From Dillenia suffruticosa (lineage: Eukaryota > Streptophyta > Magnoliopsida > Dilleniales > Dilleniaceae): a DNA stretch of 64,000 bases. Positions 36,801-50,700 of this stretch are shown here, in pieces. The stretch's first letter is position 1; each line of letters opens with the position of its first letter. The DNA is taken from NCBI GenBank assembly GCA_033439265.1, contig JAVTVX010000013.1, positions 23,642,000-23,705,999 of the forward strand, given 5' to 3'. Under the pieces are notes generated by a model that had not been told where the DNA came from, ran no database searches, and worked only from the letters and a program-made list of their open reading frames with translations. The translations under genes and the position numbers were made by a program.

Positions 36801-38921
36801 CCTAGGTTTCTTGTGCATGAGCAAGGGTATGTCTGCTTAGATCTGCACTGGTTGCTGATTCTTGCAACCGATCATATTATATATTTATAAAACATGACAA
36901 CAAAGTCTATGACATAAAAGTTTGATGGTCATTCATTAATTACTATGTCAATTTTGGTGTGTCACACGAGGAGATCATGGTTTGGTGTGTACTGACTTTA
37001 CAATCACAAGTAGGTTCATATTTGTGACGATGCTCTAGGTGGACTAATGTGGGGTCAAGGGGAGGGTGAGGGTGCTAAAAAATTTACAGTCACTAAGTAA
37101 TTAGAAACAATACCCAAATAGATAGGACAAATGCAATCTGGGGCATTATTTTGTATCTTTGTTCATATACATTTGCTGCATGCAGGTGTTATTGGGTCAA
37201 ATCAGGTCAAAAAATTTTATTGGATAACTTTATTTGACAGTAATGGATGCTGAGAGGGGCAAATCAAGCCAACGGCCTCGATTGTTTGACTCTGGTGGTC
37301 TGTACAAGCTAACAGATCAAACTGGTTCTGATGGTGCTTGTCATGTAGCGGGTTTTGCCAAGGTGAGAGGAAAATTGAAGTCAAGCAGAAGGGCAAGTCG
37401 AGCACAAGCAATGGAAGATGTTGAAAACTGCAACTTGAGATCTGAAAGCAGAGGTTTGCTCAGCCAACAATCTGACAAATTAACATCTCTAAAGGTTAGT
37501 AGTCTCAACTCCCTATGCATACCACAAGCATAGGACAAAGATAACAGCACATCTCTACTGGAAATATTTTAGGAGCAAGAATAAGGCAAGACTAAAGTTT
37601 TGTTTTCCTTATTTTGTCAGTTATTGAAACCAAAATACAATAATACTTTATGGAGTATGGAATTTAATTTGCCACTAGTTAGATTCATTTCTCATAAGGC
37701 TGAGGATTCCGCCATCTATCTGGTCTGTGGGGCGGAACAAAAAAAGAGAACTAGAATTGAGCGCTGTCTTCCTGCACAACAAATCCATTAAGAAATCCTA
37801 AAATTTTAATAGGTGTACTAAAATAAATTCAGTCCCATATAAAATTGAAACTCTTCAGTTTACTTTCTTTCTGAAGTCTTGAAATTGTTGTATTGAGTTC
37901 TTATGAGTTCCTATAGCGTCCATATTTTCAACACCTCCTTGATACATGTTTTTCTGCTTTTAGGACATGGCAAAGAAGATGTTGAGCAGGAGAAATAATT
38001 CAGCTCAAGTTAGGATGCAGGACAACCACCCAAGAGGTGTTCATAGATCTTTCAGCTCACCGATTCAAGATTTTAGTGGTCAAATTTTGAACCCGGAAGA
38101 AACGACTTCTACAGGAACAGTGGAGGATTCCCAATTTCAGCTTCCAGGAAAGGTGGAGATAACTTGTTCACCTATACAGGTATGTTTGGAAATACAACCT
38201 TTGCATGGTAGATGGCTATTTTCATTCCATGTTTATGTTTGAAAATGAAATATAAAAAATGAAGTGGACTGCTCGATAATCAATTTTAAATTTTTGACAT
38301 GCCACAATTTATGAGAAATTTTCCCTATTGATACATTTTGGAACTAACTGTGCCAATATTCCTGCAATGCAGGTTTCAAAGAGCTCAACAGAAAATCTTG
38401 TAGACCAAAGTTGCAGCCTGCAATGTGTTTCGGCTAGAAGCTCAGTAACAGATAATCTGATGGATACTGAATTAGCAAAAGGTAGTTATCGGAAGGATTC
38501 TACTTGTACGGTAAATCAAAAAAGTTTGACGGCATCTCCAACTTGCTCAATAGTTGATTCAAGAAATGGATCAGCAAAAGCCATAGTCCAAAAGGATAGA
38601 ATAGAAAAGTCTGAACTACAGAATAAAATTATTTCATGCCAGAAAGCACTGCTCAATCTGAACCTCATGGCTGAGAAAGCACTGCAGTCATTTTTTGAAT
38701 TGCAGAATCTAGATTCTTCTGCAGACGGAATATCAGATCAAAACAAATCTCAGTTATATGAAGCAGTGAAGTTGCTTCCGTCAATAGCAGAGAAAGTTAA
38801 TGCAATTGCTGAACTGGTAAGACTTCCCGGTACTGATTCCTGTAACATAGTTAGCGAGGATGTTCGAAGTTTTGAACCTTTGTCAGACACGTTTGCTGCG
38901 AGCCTTCACAAAGAGTTGTAG
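30803..38921 (+). CDS. WD40-repeat protein, plant WDR62/MABP1-like, lacking the central WD40 block (13 exons)
   Basis: This is a WD40 scaffold of the family related to animal WDR62 and MAPK-binding protein 1; the plant role is poorly defined. Exons: 30803-30850, 30944-31162, 32420-32528, 32653-33030, 33115-33170, 34427-34652, 34736-34791, 35305-35658, 36102-36289, 36381-36499, 37241-37494, 37964-38179, 38373-38921. All phases agree, giving about 923 aa. N-terminal WD repeats include VLVWDCATQAFVYELKTHQY, DGYICLWNLHGG, KHLKLWTIGSL and VYGDHSFHVWNTHDAQK. The next exon is VDGGGSVFVWKVP, normally the last WD blade. Plant homologues as I recall them have several hundred residues between these two points. 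Here the 513 bp between them holds no WD40 coding. The C-terminal half is Ser-rich and ends in a conserved helix (NLNLMAEKALQSFFELQNLD; LLPSIAEKVNAIAELV). The exon 8/9 boundaries are the least certain; 36099 is an alternative acceptor. Confidence 0.85.
34792..35304 (+). other. Intron standing where central WD40 exons are expected
   Basis: This interval has a clean donor (AAG|GTGATC) and acceptor (TTCTTAG|GTTGAT), both phase 0. It includes a T run of about 30 bases (about 35069-35098) and a near repeat of tttgctgctggtttt / ttgctgctggttt. None of its six frames gives WD-repeat sequence. If the family's central exons were ever here they are gone, or were lost in assembly at the T run. Confidence 0.75.
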
Positions 38922-41256
38922 AGATGCTGAGGAACAATATCAATACTGTATAAAAAATTTCACTTACAAACTGTGTACAGTGCTTGTCTAATATGATCTA
39001 AAGAGAGAGCGAGCAGTAGAGATTCAGGCCTACTTTTTCCTTGGACCAAGTCCAAGGAGGACTAAACTCTGCTCATACTTGGGTTGGATATGATGGGGTA
39101 TGCTCAAGCCTAGACAATGAATTGTTCCTCAGCAATGGCAATTGATGTGAAAATGAACAAAGATTGATCTCTTGTAGCACTAGGCTCAATTGGGTTGGTC
39201 TCATTCTCTAAAAGTGAGTGATCAACCCAAAAGACAACAAACCTAGTGATTTGTTTCTTTAGGTGAGCACAATTTCCTTTTCAATATTGTGGACATCCTT
39301 GGCCCATGGGCTGATTGTTATTTTTTTGGTTTTGGTTTGTCTTGGGTCTTCCTTGGCCTGTTTTCGTTTGGTTTCCCATCCAACCAAAATATATATATAT
39401 ATATTGTGGACGTCCTTCATAAGCACCACTCTTTGGTCTCTCCCCCCCCCCCCCCCCAAAAAAAAAAACTTTTGCATCAAAAAGAGAAAAATGGTTCCAA
39501 AAAAAATAATAAGGAGAAAAATGGGGAAAAAAAAAAGCAAAGACTAACTTTTTCTTTCTCCAATCCCCCCTTCTCAATTTGAAAACCGATTCCTCTGATT
39601 TTCATGCACTTCTTAAATACAAAAAATCCCTACAGCGTGGCACTTTATTTGTAAATTTCAAGGTATGTCAGCAATACTTTAGCTCTCTACAACCACAACC
39701 ATTATCCTCTTGTATGCATCTATATACGCCTTTGTCCTGCTTTTAGTAACATGCCAAAAATCAACATTCTTTCTTGGGATTCCTTCACTCTTCTTGAATG
39801 AACCCTAGAGAGGTTTTTAAAAGTTGTGATAGGTATAGCCCCGAGTGGTTTCAAGAAAGTCCCCATTTTTATGTGAACCCTCCTTATCACCCCAAAAATC
39901 ATTCTAATAATGAAATCATTGCCCTTGGAAACTTGTTTCATATAATTGCTATGCGATTAGACCCACAGTGACAATTAAAACATTTTGGGTTCCGGTCTAC
40001 TGTAATAATCCCCAAAAACCAAGTGATGCGAATGATTGATCAAACTGTTCATGGCCAGGCTTAGAAAGCAGGCATTGAAGGGTCATTATCTCAAATGAGG
40101 TAAATCTTAATCCGAAGATCAAGTTGTTTCTATCTTATCTGAGATTGCGTTCTGCTTATTTCGAGTCAATCTCACATTATTGTTTCCGGATCCAAATTTT
40201 TATTTTAAAATTGTCCAAAATAAAACCAAAGAAAAATAAATAAATGGGGAATGAAATGTTACACACATGGGTTATAGTCATCCCAGAGACAGTTCAAACC
40301 GTAAACTTTCTCACTTCCATCCTCCATTTTTTTTATTTTATTTCATTTAATTGTATCTTCTTATATTTAAAAGAAAAAAAAAGGGATCATTTGTCTTCAT
40401 TGTTTCCAAATTTCAATCCACATGCTGGTTTAAAATAGATAAGTGAAAATGAGAATCTGAATAAATAAATCGTAAATGTTCAAAGATGTGAATGAGGTTA
40501 GTGAATAGGGCATGTTGGGTCCAAAATTTTTTTTGGCGGGGGCCCGCGGGGGTGTGTGGGTTTGCATTGTTTATGGGGGGCTATCAATTCAGAAACAATT
40601 TTTTAAGGAAAGAATGAGGGAGAAAAGGAGCTCTAGTTTTTATTAGTATTTGTGTTTGTGGGGTCAGGGTTTTCAATTGGGATTGTCCTTTTGCACTCAT
40701 TTTATCCCTTTGTAACGATAGCACTCTTTTATTCACAGCAAGACATGTATTTAGAATTAGAATAGATACCCATTTCTTGTTTTTCTCTCACTAGGTTTTG
40801 TTCACGGGCAATAGAAGAAGTAGAAAGAGAAACCACAGCCAAAAAAACCTAGCCTATGTGTATAAATATTTCTTTGTGGAAGTAATAATGAAACATTGGA
40901 AGTAATAATGGAATATAATGATATATTCAATATTCTAAGACAGCATTATGGAATTTGAAGACTTGCGAAATTGGTGGAATCTTTGTCCCTTTGCATCATT
41001 TGATTGGCATAATAACCGGTTCATTGTCCAGTATTTCTACCATTAAAGCCGATTATGGTCTAGGATTCCAAGGTAGTAGTTCTAACTCATGCATTCGTGT
41101 TGTACCATTGAAGGCTTGTATGCCCCTCGCTGGTCATGCATTTTGGTGATACTGTCGTAAAAATTTTATCTTGATTTTCAATTTTAAATTAAATAATTAT
41201 TATATTTATATTATAAATGTATACAAAAATCATGTCGGCTTTCTATTTAAAATGGA

Positions 41257-41292
<36 letters not shown>

Positions 41293-44200
41293 AAAATAAT
41301 ACTGTTATAATTCTGAATTGAAGCTACACCAGGTGAACCTTTACTAAAATATGGATGAAGGGGCAACTTCGTAAAAGCACAACCAAAACGAAACTTCGGT
41401 CTCTGGAAATGCTGGTGAGACATCAGAAATTTCAGCAATGCAAAACTGTGGTGTAAGCGAGACGACACTATTGAGAAGCAGCAGCAAAGCAGCATCTATC
41501 TGCATTCTGCCTCCTCCTGCGTCTCACCCCTTTCTTCTTTTGCTATATTGCCCTATGATACTGCCAAGAACATGCGTGCGGGCATATTATCTATTTTTCA
41601 TGTTTTCTTGTTACACTTTCTATTTTTATATACTGGTTCTTTTCATTTAACAAAATGACAAAAAATATAAAGAATGGGAGAGAAGGAAGGAAAGCTCATT
41701 CTCACTGCATAAAGCCTAACCTCTCTTTCTCTCTCTCTCTCTGACTACAGAATCTTCAGTTGCTCAGAACACAACATAAATTAAAATAATGACAAGACAC
41801 AATCTTAAAAGTGTGACAATCATAATCTTTGTTTTGCATGCTTGGCCAGGTACGGTGCCCCGTGCTCTTTTATGTTCTCATTGTTTATAAAATGATTTAG
41901 TTATTTATATTAAAAGAAAACGAAGGAAACATACCGGTACTGTTTTCTGACTGACTCCTCTCTGCATAGCATAACCCATCAGCAGCTTTAGTTTAGATTC
42001 AGCCCCAGTAACACCAAACCACTAATTCATGCTGCAATCTCAAACAATACATTTGGTCCCCCAAAAGAATTATCCTTGCCCAGAACTTGAGCCTCCCCAA
42101 CTTGTTGTCTGTAGCCAATCTCGTACCTTTTTTCAAACACATCCAATTTATTAAAAAATTAAAAACTAGTTCATCAATGTGATGTGTTCTTATATGCACA
42201 AAATAAAATAACTATAAATTCAGAAATTGATAAAATTATGATTCCACCGATCTTAGAATCGCACTACGAAAGTGCTCAGATAACATGTAACTAAAATTTT
42301 TATCAAATGTAAAATGCAATAGGCCGGTGGTGTGTCTTATACATGATCCCATGTTAGCCTAATCTCAGTATAAGGAACATGGATCCCATTATTATATCAT
42401 ACGAACATCATCAAAGGTAAAAAATAGCAAGGTAGATTAGGAATTGTTACACTCATAGCGTTCTTAAAAATGTAATGTCTAACCATGATTAAACCTTCTG
42501 ATCTATTCCGGGTTTTTTCCACCAATCTAAACAAGAGGGAACAAAAGAGAGATCAATGGATGCTTCATTTATCTTGAAATATAAATAGTACATTTATTCT
42601 ATTAAGGTAAGTCTCCCTACAAATGGGTTAATTAATTTCATGTAAATGGGACAAGTTCTTATGAGGGATAAAGGAATGTACAACTTTATTACGTGATTTT
42701 ATTTTATTTACATTAAACTGTTTTTTTTTTAATGCCTTTTCTGATACGGCAATTAGTGTCACCTATATTTCAGGATCATAAATTTGTAATGCTAAAATGT
42801 TAGTAACATATGATATGCATTAAAGTCCGTCCCATAAATCTTAAGACCAATGATAGTTTTGAGTGGAGAGTCCAAAAGAGGCTTTCGAAATAATTGCAGT
42901 TGGGGTTGATGGGCATGCCATGCCATTGGCAATTCTTTTTCCTTCGCCACACCCCTTAGCCAACTCAACATCAAAACTTTTGGGGGTCCACTCGTCCTTT
43001 AATTTAGCATGAATTCATATATATAGCATCTTTTGGGAGTATGTCTCGCCATTTCACTTGAGCTTTTTCATTCTTAGGGAATTTAATAAATAATTATAAT
43101 TGGATGGAAGGGGCCCTATGATCTAGGGCAATCCTTTATGTGAGAGGGTTTTTTTTTTTCTTTTTTTTTTTTGGGCGGGGTGGTTGTACCGGCGTTTCGA
43201 GATCTCACCCTCACCTATGAAAAAAATAAGACTGCTTTTTGATTTCACACTGTCACATCATCATCACTTTTTTATTGCACTGCTAGAATTTCAAATTTTT
43301 TTTATGCCACAATTTTGGCCGGCGTCCTACTGAAAGTTTCTACTATTTTTCAAAATGCGGGAGATGAGCATCTCTAAGAAGTCAATTCACACAATTTTTT
43401 TTTCTTTTTTCAATTGTTTAGGTTGTAGAAAATTTTGGTTTACTGATTAATTGTGCTGAAAAGCACGGATTAGCTGTAAGAGATTGCTACACGCTTAATT
43501 TTGTGGGATATATAATTTAATGTTTTATATGTTCTTCCAATCATGGTCTTTTGCATATGAGGGGTTCTATAAAGAAATATAATATAATGTTTACTTCCCT
43601 CGAGTATTAAGTCAAAAACGGCACAACCCTTTTTGGGTCTTCCTCAGTATAATTCTAATTCGAACTAAACTTTGCCAAACTAAGGTTTTTGATTTCACAC
43701 GCTTAAGGTTTAGGAGTTCACTCTTGGCAAACAACAATATATGAAAAATCAAAAAGCAGTCAAGATATGGTGCCAACACCGAGGAAATTGACCAAAAAAC
43801 ATGGAGAAACAATGGAACAAGATTAAGTGGTAGATGCCATAACTCATAATGTTGCCATTGACAATTAATTAACATACCCTCAAAGTGATGTACAAAAAAG
43901 CCTGTCCTCTCCATGTCAAAAAGGCACTTGTTTGGTAAGCAAGAGGACCGAGGAAAGTCTAACAAATCATATGTACATACACAGACATGTGGTAAGTATA
44001 AGATTTTGAGTGAAATAAGAAATGGGGTATTGGATTTTATGCAATCAGAGAAGGGTGTGAGTGGTAGGGCTAAAGTGCGACATATGAGAATTTATGTCTC
44101 AAATCTTTGTAAGCCACTAGGATGCAATATATCTCTATATATCCACTTTGGATTTATGGCATGTGGCATTTTTGATATATCAAACAAACAAAACCCAGAG

Positions 44201-44763
44201 AAAGACAAAACCCCATATGGGAAAAAATTTCATAGGAAGAGAGAGAGAGAGACAAATGACAATGCTATTTCCTTTTGAATTTGAAGTTTCAAAACATATA
44301 TTTCCTTAATGAAAAGGTAAAGGAGCTCAATCCGCATATTATGTAGCATTAGGCTTCAAAGTTCAATCCACTGAAACCGAAATAGAAATTTATATCATAA
44401 AATAAAATACAACACAAAGAGCGAAGGGAATAAAGATTATAATTATTAGATGATTAAATAATACTATATAAGATTTTAGTAACATTTTAATAGTATTTAA
44501 AATTGTTACTAAACTTTTAAAACATTTGTTGAAATATTTTTTTAAAAAATTTTAACTTACGCGAATTAAATATTTCTTCTTAAATTTTTTTAAGAATAGT
44601 TGCCATCTCGGGCCCTCCTTTCTCATAGAATGCAATTTATCTTTATCGAATAAATTTGTTTTATCTTAAAATTAACAAATAACAATATTTTGTTAATTAT
44701 TTTATGTTGAGGCAAAATCAAAATTAAGATAACTCTAAAAAGTTCATTTTTCTTCAACATCAC

Positions 44764-44764
<1 letters not shown>

Positions 44765-44816
<52 letters not shown>

Positions 44817-44849
44817 TGTGTGTGTGTGTGTGTCTGTGTCTGTGTGTGT
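44765..44849. repeat. Compound (GA)n-(TG)n microsatellite
   Basis: About 24 GA units run directly into about 9 TG units, then tctg-interrupted TG units. The matching minus-strand ORFs (His-Thr and Leu-Ser repeats) are artefacts of this run. Confidence 0.95.
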
Positions 44850-47432
44850 GAGGCCAATGGTATGAATGTGACCCCGTGAAGTGCAACCGAAAGGCGTGGA
44901 CCCAGACAAGGGAGGAGTGAATAGGGCAGGGCTTCAAGCAAGCGATTTTAGCCTCGTGACTCCGCGGCTGGTGTGATGGCCCACTTGAAAGCCCATCAAC
45001 ACTAACATGAGCATCAATCAATCTCAATCGTATTCTCTCTTCACCTCTTTTAATTCAACCCTAACTCTTCAATAAATGTTTGGTTACTACCGGTAACATC
45101 TCTTCCTATATTCTCTCGCACTTCTGTTTTCTTTTTTGTTTTTTTTTTTTTTTTTGGGGGGGGGGGTTCAATTGGATCTCTAATTTAAACTCAACCAACG
45201 TTAAAGTTTCATTATCCAACTCTTGTTTGAAAACAAGTACTTAAATTGAGAAATATTATTTATCAAAAATTAATTTATTTAAATTTATCATAATTTAAAT
45301 TTATTGGTCCAACATAACAAAAAAGGGATCGAATTGATTGATTTCGAATTCTAAAATTTACTCCATTGAATGCTTAATTAAATATATAACCAAACAATAT
45401 GAAATATGTAAGTGTAAATATATAAATTAAAAAATAGCAATAGAGAGATCAATCTCAATTTTTATTGGTTCGGCCTTATACTTTCGTCCATTCTTCCAAC
45501 TAAGTAAATCGGTGTCCAACGATAATCAATATTTACTATACAAAAAGAGTTACAGAAACAAATACAATACTGTAATGTTAACAATCTGCACATTCCATCT
45601 TTGAGTATGACTTAGTCCAATATTAACCCAATCCAAACTCTCTCACACCTAATCTATCGACTCAAGAGAATATTTCTCACACTCTCCTCAACTTTCTGAG
45701 ACTTCTCAGAATCAAAACAACAAATTATAATAATAGAAAAATACAACAAACCGAAAAATAATAAAAAAAACTTGTCCAAAAATAATGATTATATAGACTT
45801 TTTGAGTGAAGTTTTCTCTCAAACCAAATCATGAATAATTTATGCAAAAACTTCTGAATATTCTTCTTTGAAACCCACTTTAAGTTCCGTTAAAAGTTTG
45901 TTTCCTTCGTGGTCTTTTAAAGTCTTCAAAACCCCTTTAAAACCACCTGATTGTATAACTAAAATATGTTCATATTCTATTTTTCAGCCCTCAAATCTAC
46001 TATTGAAATCCCATTTTAATTGTTCTAACTTTTCAAATTTAAATATCAATCATCTCCTTAAAGTATGGAGAATCCAAATTTCAAAAAGTTTAACTAGGGG
46101 AAAACATTTACTCAAGTCAATACCTCTTAAAAATCATGGTATGATTTTTGAAAAAATTATTTCAAAACGTGAACTATGTTTTTAACCTCTAATAAAAGAT
46201 TGATTTTGAAATTTCCAAATGATTTGAATTTGAATAATTCATTTAAACATGTCTAGAATTAAGTGTAACTCCAAATCTATACTTAATATACTGAGCTAGG
46301 TTTAAAAATAAATTAAAATCGTAATAGTACACAACTATTCTGAAAATCTGAAATTCAACTGTTTTTATTCAAATTCTATGACAACTTTTTCTATACAGCT
46401 CTTTTTTAAATTTTCATAAAATTTTTATTAAAACTTGAACTTTTATTTTTAAAAATTTTCTAAAAAATAAATATTTTAATAATCTGCACACTAAATAAAT
46501 TGATTAATAATATATAAAAGATTTTATTATTATCAAAATATTAAAATTCGATTATAATTTTCTTAACAAATTTTATACGTTGAATGTTAATCATGTTAGG
46601 AGCACACAAGTTAATAATAATACTGCTATGGGTACAGAGGGTTTATCCATTATTAGCAATAAATGTTAGATTTATTATAATTTTTCCTCTCTTGTAAGGG
46701 GTTTTAGTAAAAAAAATAAATAAATTTTGAAAAATATTTTAGGGAACTATAAAGAAGAAATGCCAACTTGAATTAAATTGACAACACAATGCCACAGGTG
46801 TCGAATTAAGTTCTCGAATTTGTACACAAAAAAAAAAATATTAAGTTCTCGAATTACTCGAGCTTCCTCGGCATTTGCACGTGCGAATACAGCTGCCCAC
46901 ACTCACCGCAATCACATGAAAAGTATCACCTAGACCAGACCACATGAGACGAGAGTGCTACGGAGAGACTCTGAGAAGTGTTGATAGAAGTTGAAAGATT
47001 GGGTCCCACGTTAATTCCTTTTTTTGGATTTTTCAGAGTTCCACGCGGGTTCACTTTTGACACTTATGGACCCGCATCCATCTAATCTTGGGACAACGAG
47101 GATGACGTGTACATGCGTACCTATGCAATTTCATCGCCAGTAACGAAATTCCTGCGTACATACTCTATTCCCCAATAATTTAGATTATGCCAAACAAGTT
47201 CCATGCGTGGAGGGTGGAATTACCCCATGGGAAAAAAAGCGCCTATATGAATTATGATATTTTTTTTCTTTTTTCAAAAATCGTGTATTTTATAATAATT
47301 TATCTATATTGAGATTTATTTATTTTATTTTAGTATGAATAAGGAGTATATAAACCTCTTAGACGTGGATTTCATTCCATAGATAATAACTTCATTAATT
47401 TGAACGGGTAAGTAGTTGTTGAACCGTTTGAT

Positions 47433-47745
47433 TGATGAAATTTGTAAAAAGTCGTCGGAGAGTGTTCTGACGAGAAAACTCTGATGCTCAACTCACAAAG
47501 TGATTTAAGGGAGAGAGCTCTATGTAACCTTTTGTATGCTAAGTGTTCAGAAGTGGCATTGGTGCCGATTAACCAACTACCGAGAAGGAAGCGATTGATA
47601 GATACCCAAAAAGTAGGCCGTATCTATTTGTCCGGGAGATATATCCCATATAAACAACATATTTAGGGTGTTTTGTCTGTTAGACCATAGACTTGGGGGA
47701 TTCCAAACCCTATGATAATGAGCCGTTGGAGCATGCTCTATCAAA
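47433..47745. repeat. Dispersed repeat, copy A (unclassified)
   Basis: This stretch aligns by eye with 62749-63391. Shared phrases in the same order are gatgaaa(ttt/cct)g(t/c)aaaa, a segment with ctc(a)act/agtttagag, ctatct(g/t)t, and gtgataat(g/a)...gagc(c)...catgctctatca. No protein is encoded. The order and divergence suggest an old non-autonomous transposable element; I cannot assign a class. Confidence 0.55.
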
Positions 47746-49950
47746 ACCAATTACGATGTTTAGGTAATTTTTGATTTTTTTGTTACAATTTTTCTATACA
47801 TTTAATTTTTTATTTTCTTTTATTTATGATATTTTAAAAGTAAAATACAATTTTTTTTGAAAAAGGTTATTTTTTTAAATTATGAATATTATTTTTAAAA
47901 TAATTATTTCACTAATATATTTTCATATTAGATAGTACATACATTTTTTAAAAAAGAAAAGAGATAACTTATTCTGATTATCAAATATGGTCTATATAAG
48001 GACTACCAAGATATAGTCGCTTAAGGACTTATAATTATATTAATGTGTCATGTATACATCTTAGTCACGATTAAAATTGTTGGTAAAAGTGTGCAGACCA
48101 GTTGGGTAATTTAAAATTAAAATTTCTATTATTTCAGTAAAATTATGATAATAGGCCCATTAAATAATATTTGTGCCTTGTACAACATTCTGTGATTCGA
48201 ATTGACCCACCTCGACACTGCAGTGTAACATTTTTATGACATTATTGTACGGAGAAGAAATATATGTATATATATCTTTTGATACTGTGGAGATAATTAC
48301 CGAATTTTTTGAGTTGAATAGTAAAACATTCTACCCTTTAATCAAATATATCGAGTTTGAGTTCTGAAAATGATAAAAAAAGATTTGAGAGAGTCGACTC
48401 CTAAAATAGACCCCACAGTATTCGAATCAGATTAATCGAGTAAAATTCAAATACCGACGGTGAAAACAAAAAAAAAATACTGTGCAAATAATTGTGTAAA
48501 TAAATGAGTAACGCAATTTATAAACTTAGAGTTCTAAATTATAATTTAAAATAAAAATTATTTATAAAAAATATATTTGTAATGTTTAAGCGTCGGTGAA
48601 ATAACAGTAGTTATAGTTCAAATTGAATATTTCTTGATGTTAAAATGATAAAAAATTTTATGATCCGATAACTTTTTGATAGAATTCTAGTTGTATGCTT
48701 TTCTAAGCTGAAAATTAATATAGTGGTGTTCACAAAAAATAACAAATTTGGTGGCTTTTACCTCCCTTATGTGTAAAGGCCTTGACTGGATCGAGATGAA
48801 TCTTCGTGGGACACTTTCGGGTGGATTTCTGGATTAGCAAATCTTGCAGCTTGGAAAATTTATGCATGAAAAGTATCATGCTCTGGTACATTTGTATCTA
48901 TCTAAGGCCAAAAAAGAAAGGAGCTAATGAGTTGCAAAGGTCCCTAGATTAGATCTTGTCTCATAATGAATTGAATTGAGATTGGAACTTGAGTGTAGAA
49001 ATCGAAGCCCAGCATTCCCTGGCTCTTCAACTATTTTGATATTCTTCGCATATTATATTAAATGAACATGTGTAAAATTATATAGGTTTATATTTATAAT
49101 CACACGAGATAATCCAATAGATTTGGCAAATCTTAGTTTAACAAAAAGAGAAAGCGGGGGGGGGGGGGGGGAATTCCCATGAAATCGGACACTGGCTTTT
49201 GCCAAATTGCGCGTTAAAAGCCAAAGGCAAAGAGTTGTCAACTTGCAAGGCAAAGTTAAGGCTGACATTGGTCAAGTTTCTCCATGGTCCAACCAGGTCT
49301 CATTCCGGTAATATCAACCAAACTCTTCTGGATTTAACAATAAGACAGTGATATTTTTTTAATCACAGATCTCATATTTGAATTATAAAAATAAAAAAAA
49401 TAAAATTTAAGAAAATTAATCGTTTAATGAATTTCATAATTCTTAAATTGAATTAATCAGATAAAATTTAAATAACGATCGATCGATGAAAATAAAAAAT
49501 AAATGTAATATTCTAAACTCAATCCATCCCATAAAACTAGACAACAATTCAATCAATTTACACGACCATGGAATGGGGACAAATTAAGTTAAGGATCTGA
49601 AGTTTATATGGCACTCTGCTTTAATTTTAAAAAATAAAATAAAAATTTTCAATATCAAGAAATATTAAATTTGTAAAAATTAAAATTTAAAATTAAGTGG
49701 AAAAAAAATTTAAAATATACAGACTGAATTGACATGTAAAATTTAGTTTATATTTAATAATAATTTTCATAGTAAGATAATGGAAGAACACAAAAAATAG
49801 AGGGAAAAGAAAGACAAAAAGAAAAGCAAGCGGCGGGGGGGGGGGGGGGGTGGGGGGAACCAAAACAAGAAAAAGAAAAAGCAAAGAAAGCGAAACGTGT
49901 GAGTAAGAGAGAGGATGGCGTGATTTACTTTTTTGCGCGTTCTCTCTCTC

Positions 49951-49998
49951 TCGATCTCGATCTCGATCACGATCACGATCACGATCACGATCATGATC
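49951..49998. repeat. GATCTC/GATCAC hexamer array
   Basis: After a TC run come three or so GATCTC units, then about five GATCAC units, then GATCATGATCG. Each unit contains the palindrome GATC. It is a short hexanucleotide microsatellite with a change of unit partway along, lying about 700 bp upstream of OPS. Confidence 0.9.
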
Positions 49999-50420
49999 GA
50001 CAGGAATCTTTGAAAATTTAAAGTGTATAATTTTCTTTTTTATTTAATTCTATTGAACTTCAAAGTTAAAGAAAATCATCTTCTAAGAATATTAAAAGAC
50101 AAACAACAAAAATTATAAAGTCGGTGATATGAACACTCTCTCCCACACCTCTCTTTCTCTGCCTCCCTCCCCTCTCCTGTTCGGACACCAAAGGGATTTG
50201 GCCTTTACAAATGGTTTTCTCAAGGGCAAAATCGTCTTCGTATATTCCCCCCCCCCCCTCCCTCCCCGGGGCCCCCAAAAAAACAAGAAAAAAGCGAGGA
50301 TTTCCTCGGTGTAATTGCCTGGGATAATTTGTATTTCTATTTTTGTTTTAAGGAATTTACAAGGGTATAATCGTCTTTTAAATACATTTGCTTCTTCCCA
50401 AATTCTGCTTCAACAAAAAG

Positions 50421-50464
<44 letters not shown>

Positions 50465-50700
50465 ATGGTTGTAATTCCCGGAGAGATTTTGATTTATCTT
50501 GCCCTTTATTTTTGTTTTTCCCTCATTTGTTGGTTTCCTTCTCTCTCTTTTACGGCCCGTTGCAAATACAAACCGCAAAAACTTCTTCTCTCTAAACTCA
50601 CTCAGAGACTTCACACACACTCTCTCTCTCTCTCTCTAAAACTATTTGGGAATGCTACTAACATGAGAAGAGAGGGAACTCCAAACCTTAACCACCACCG

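Larger units (their letters stand above)
38922..50700. other. Gene-poor, repeat-rich intergenic region
   Basis: Nearly 12 kb with no ORF I can defend. It holds homopolymers (C run about 39441-39457; G runs about 45157-45167, 49157-49172 and 49835-49850), an (AT)n run (about 41259-41285), a long (GA)n-(TG)n compound microsatellite (44765-44849), one copy of a dispersed repeat (about 47433-47745), a GATCAC-type hexamer array (about 49951-49998), and long A/T-rich stretches (46400-46760, 47760-47960, 48480-48660). The last several hundred bases, CT-rich with (GA)n at about 50428-50457, are probably the OPS promoter and 5' UTR. Confidence 0.55.

Noticed and set aside
39259-39582. Four overlapping ORFs of over 90 codons on both strands
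   Set aside because: They are driven by poly-C/poly-A and TA runs and contradict one another; no recognisable protein.
44623-45027. 134-codon minus-strand ORF with His-Thr and Leu-Ser repeats
   Set aside because: It translates the (GA)n-(TG)n microsatellite and its flanks; no independent coding evidence.
45360-45780. Possible transposable-element fragment (ggttcggcc motif with flanking AT-rich DNA)
   Set aside because: The phrase resembles common plant dispersed repeats, but I found no second copy, terminal repeats or coding remnant in this window to support it.
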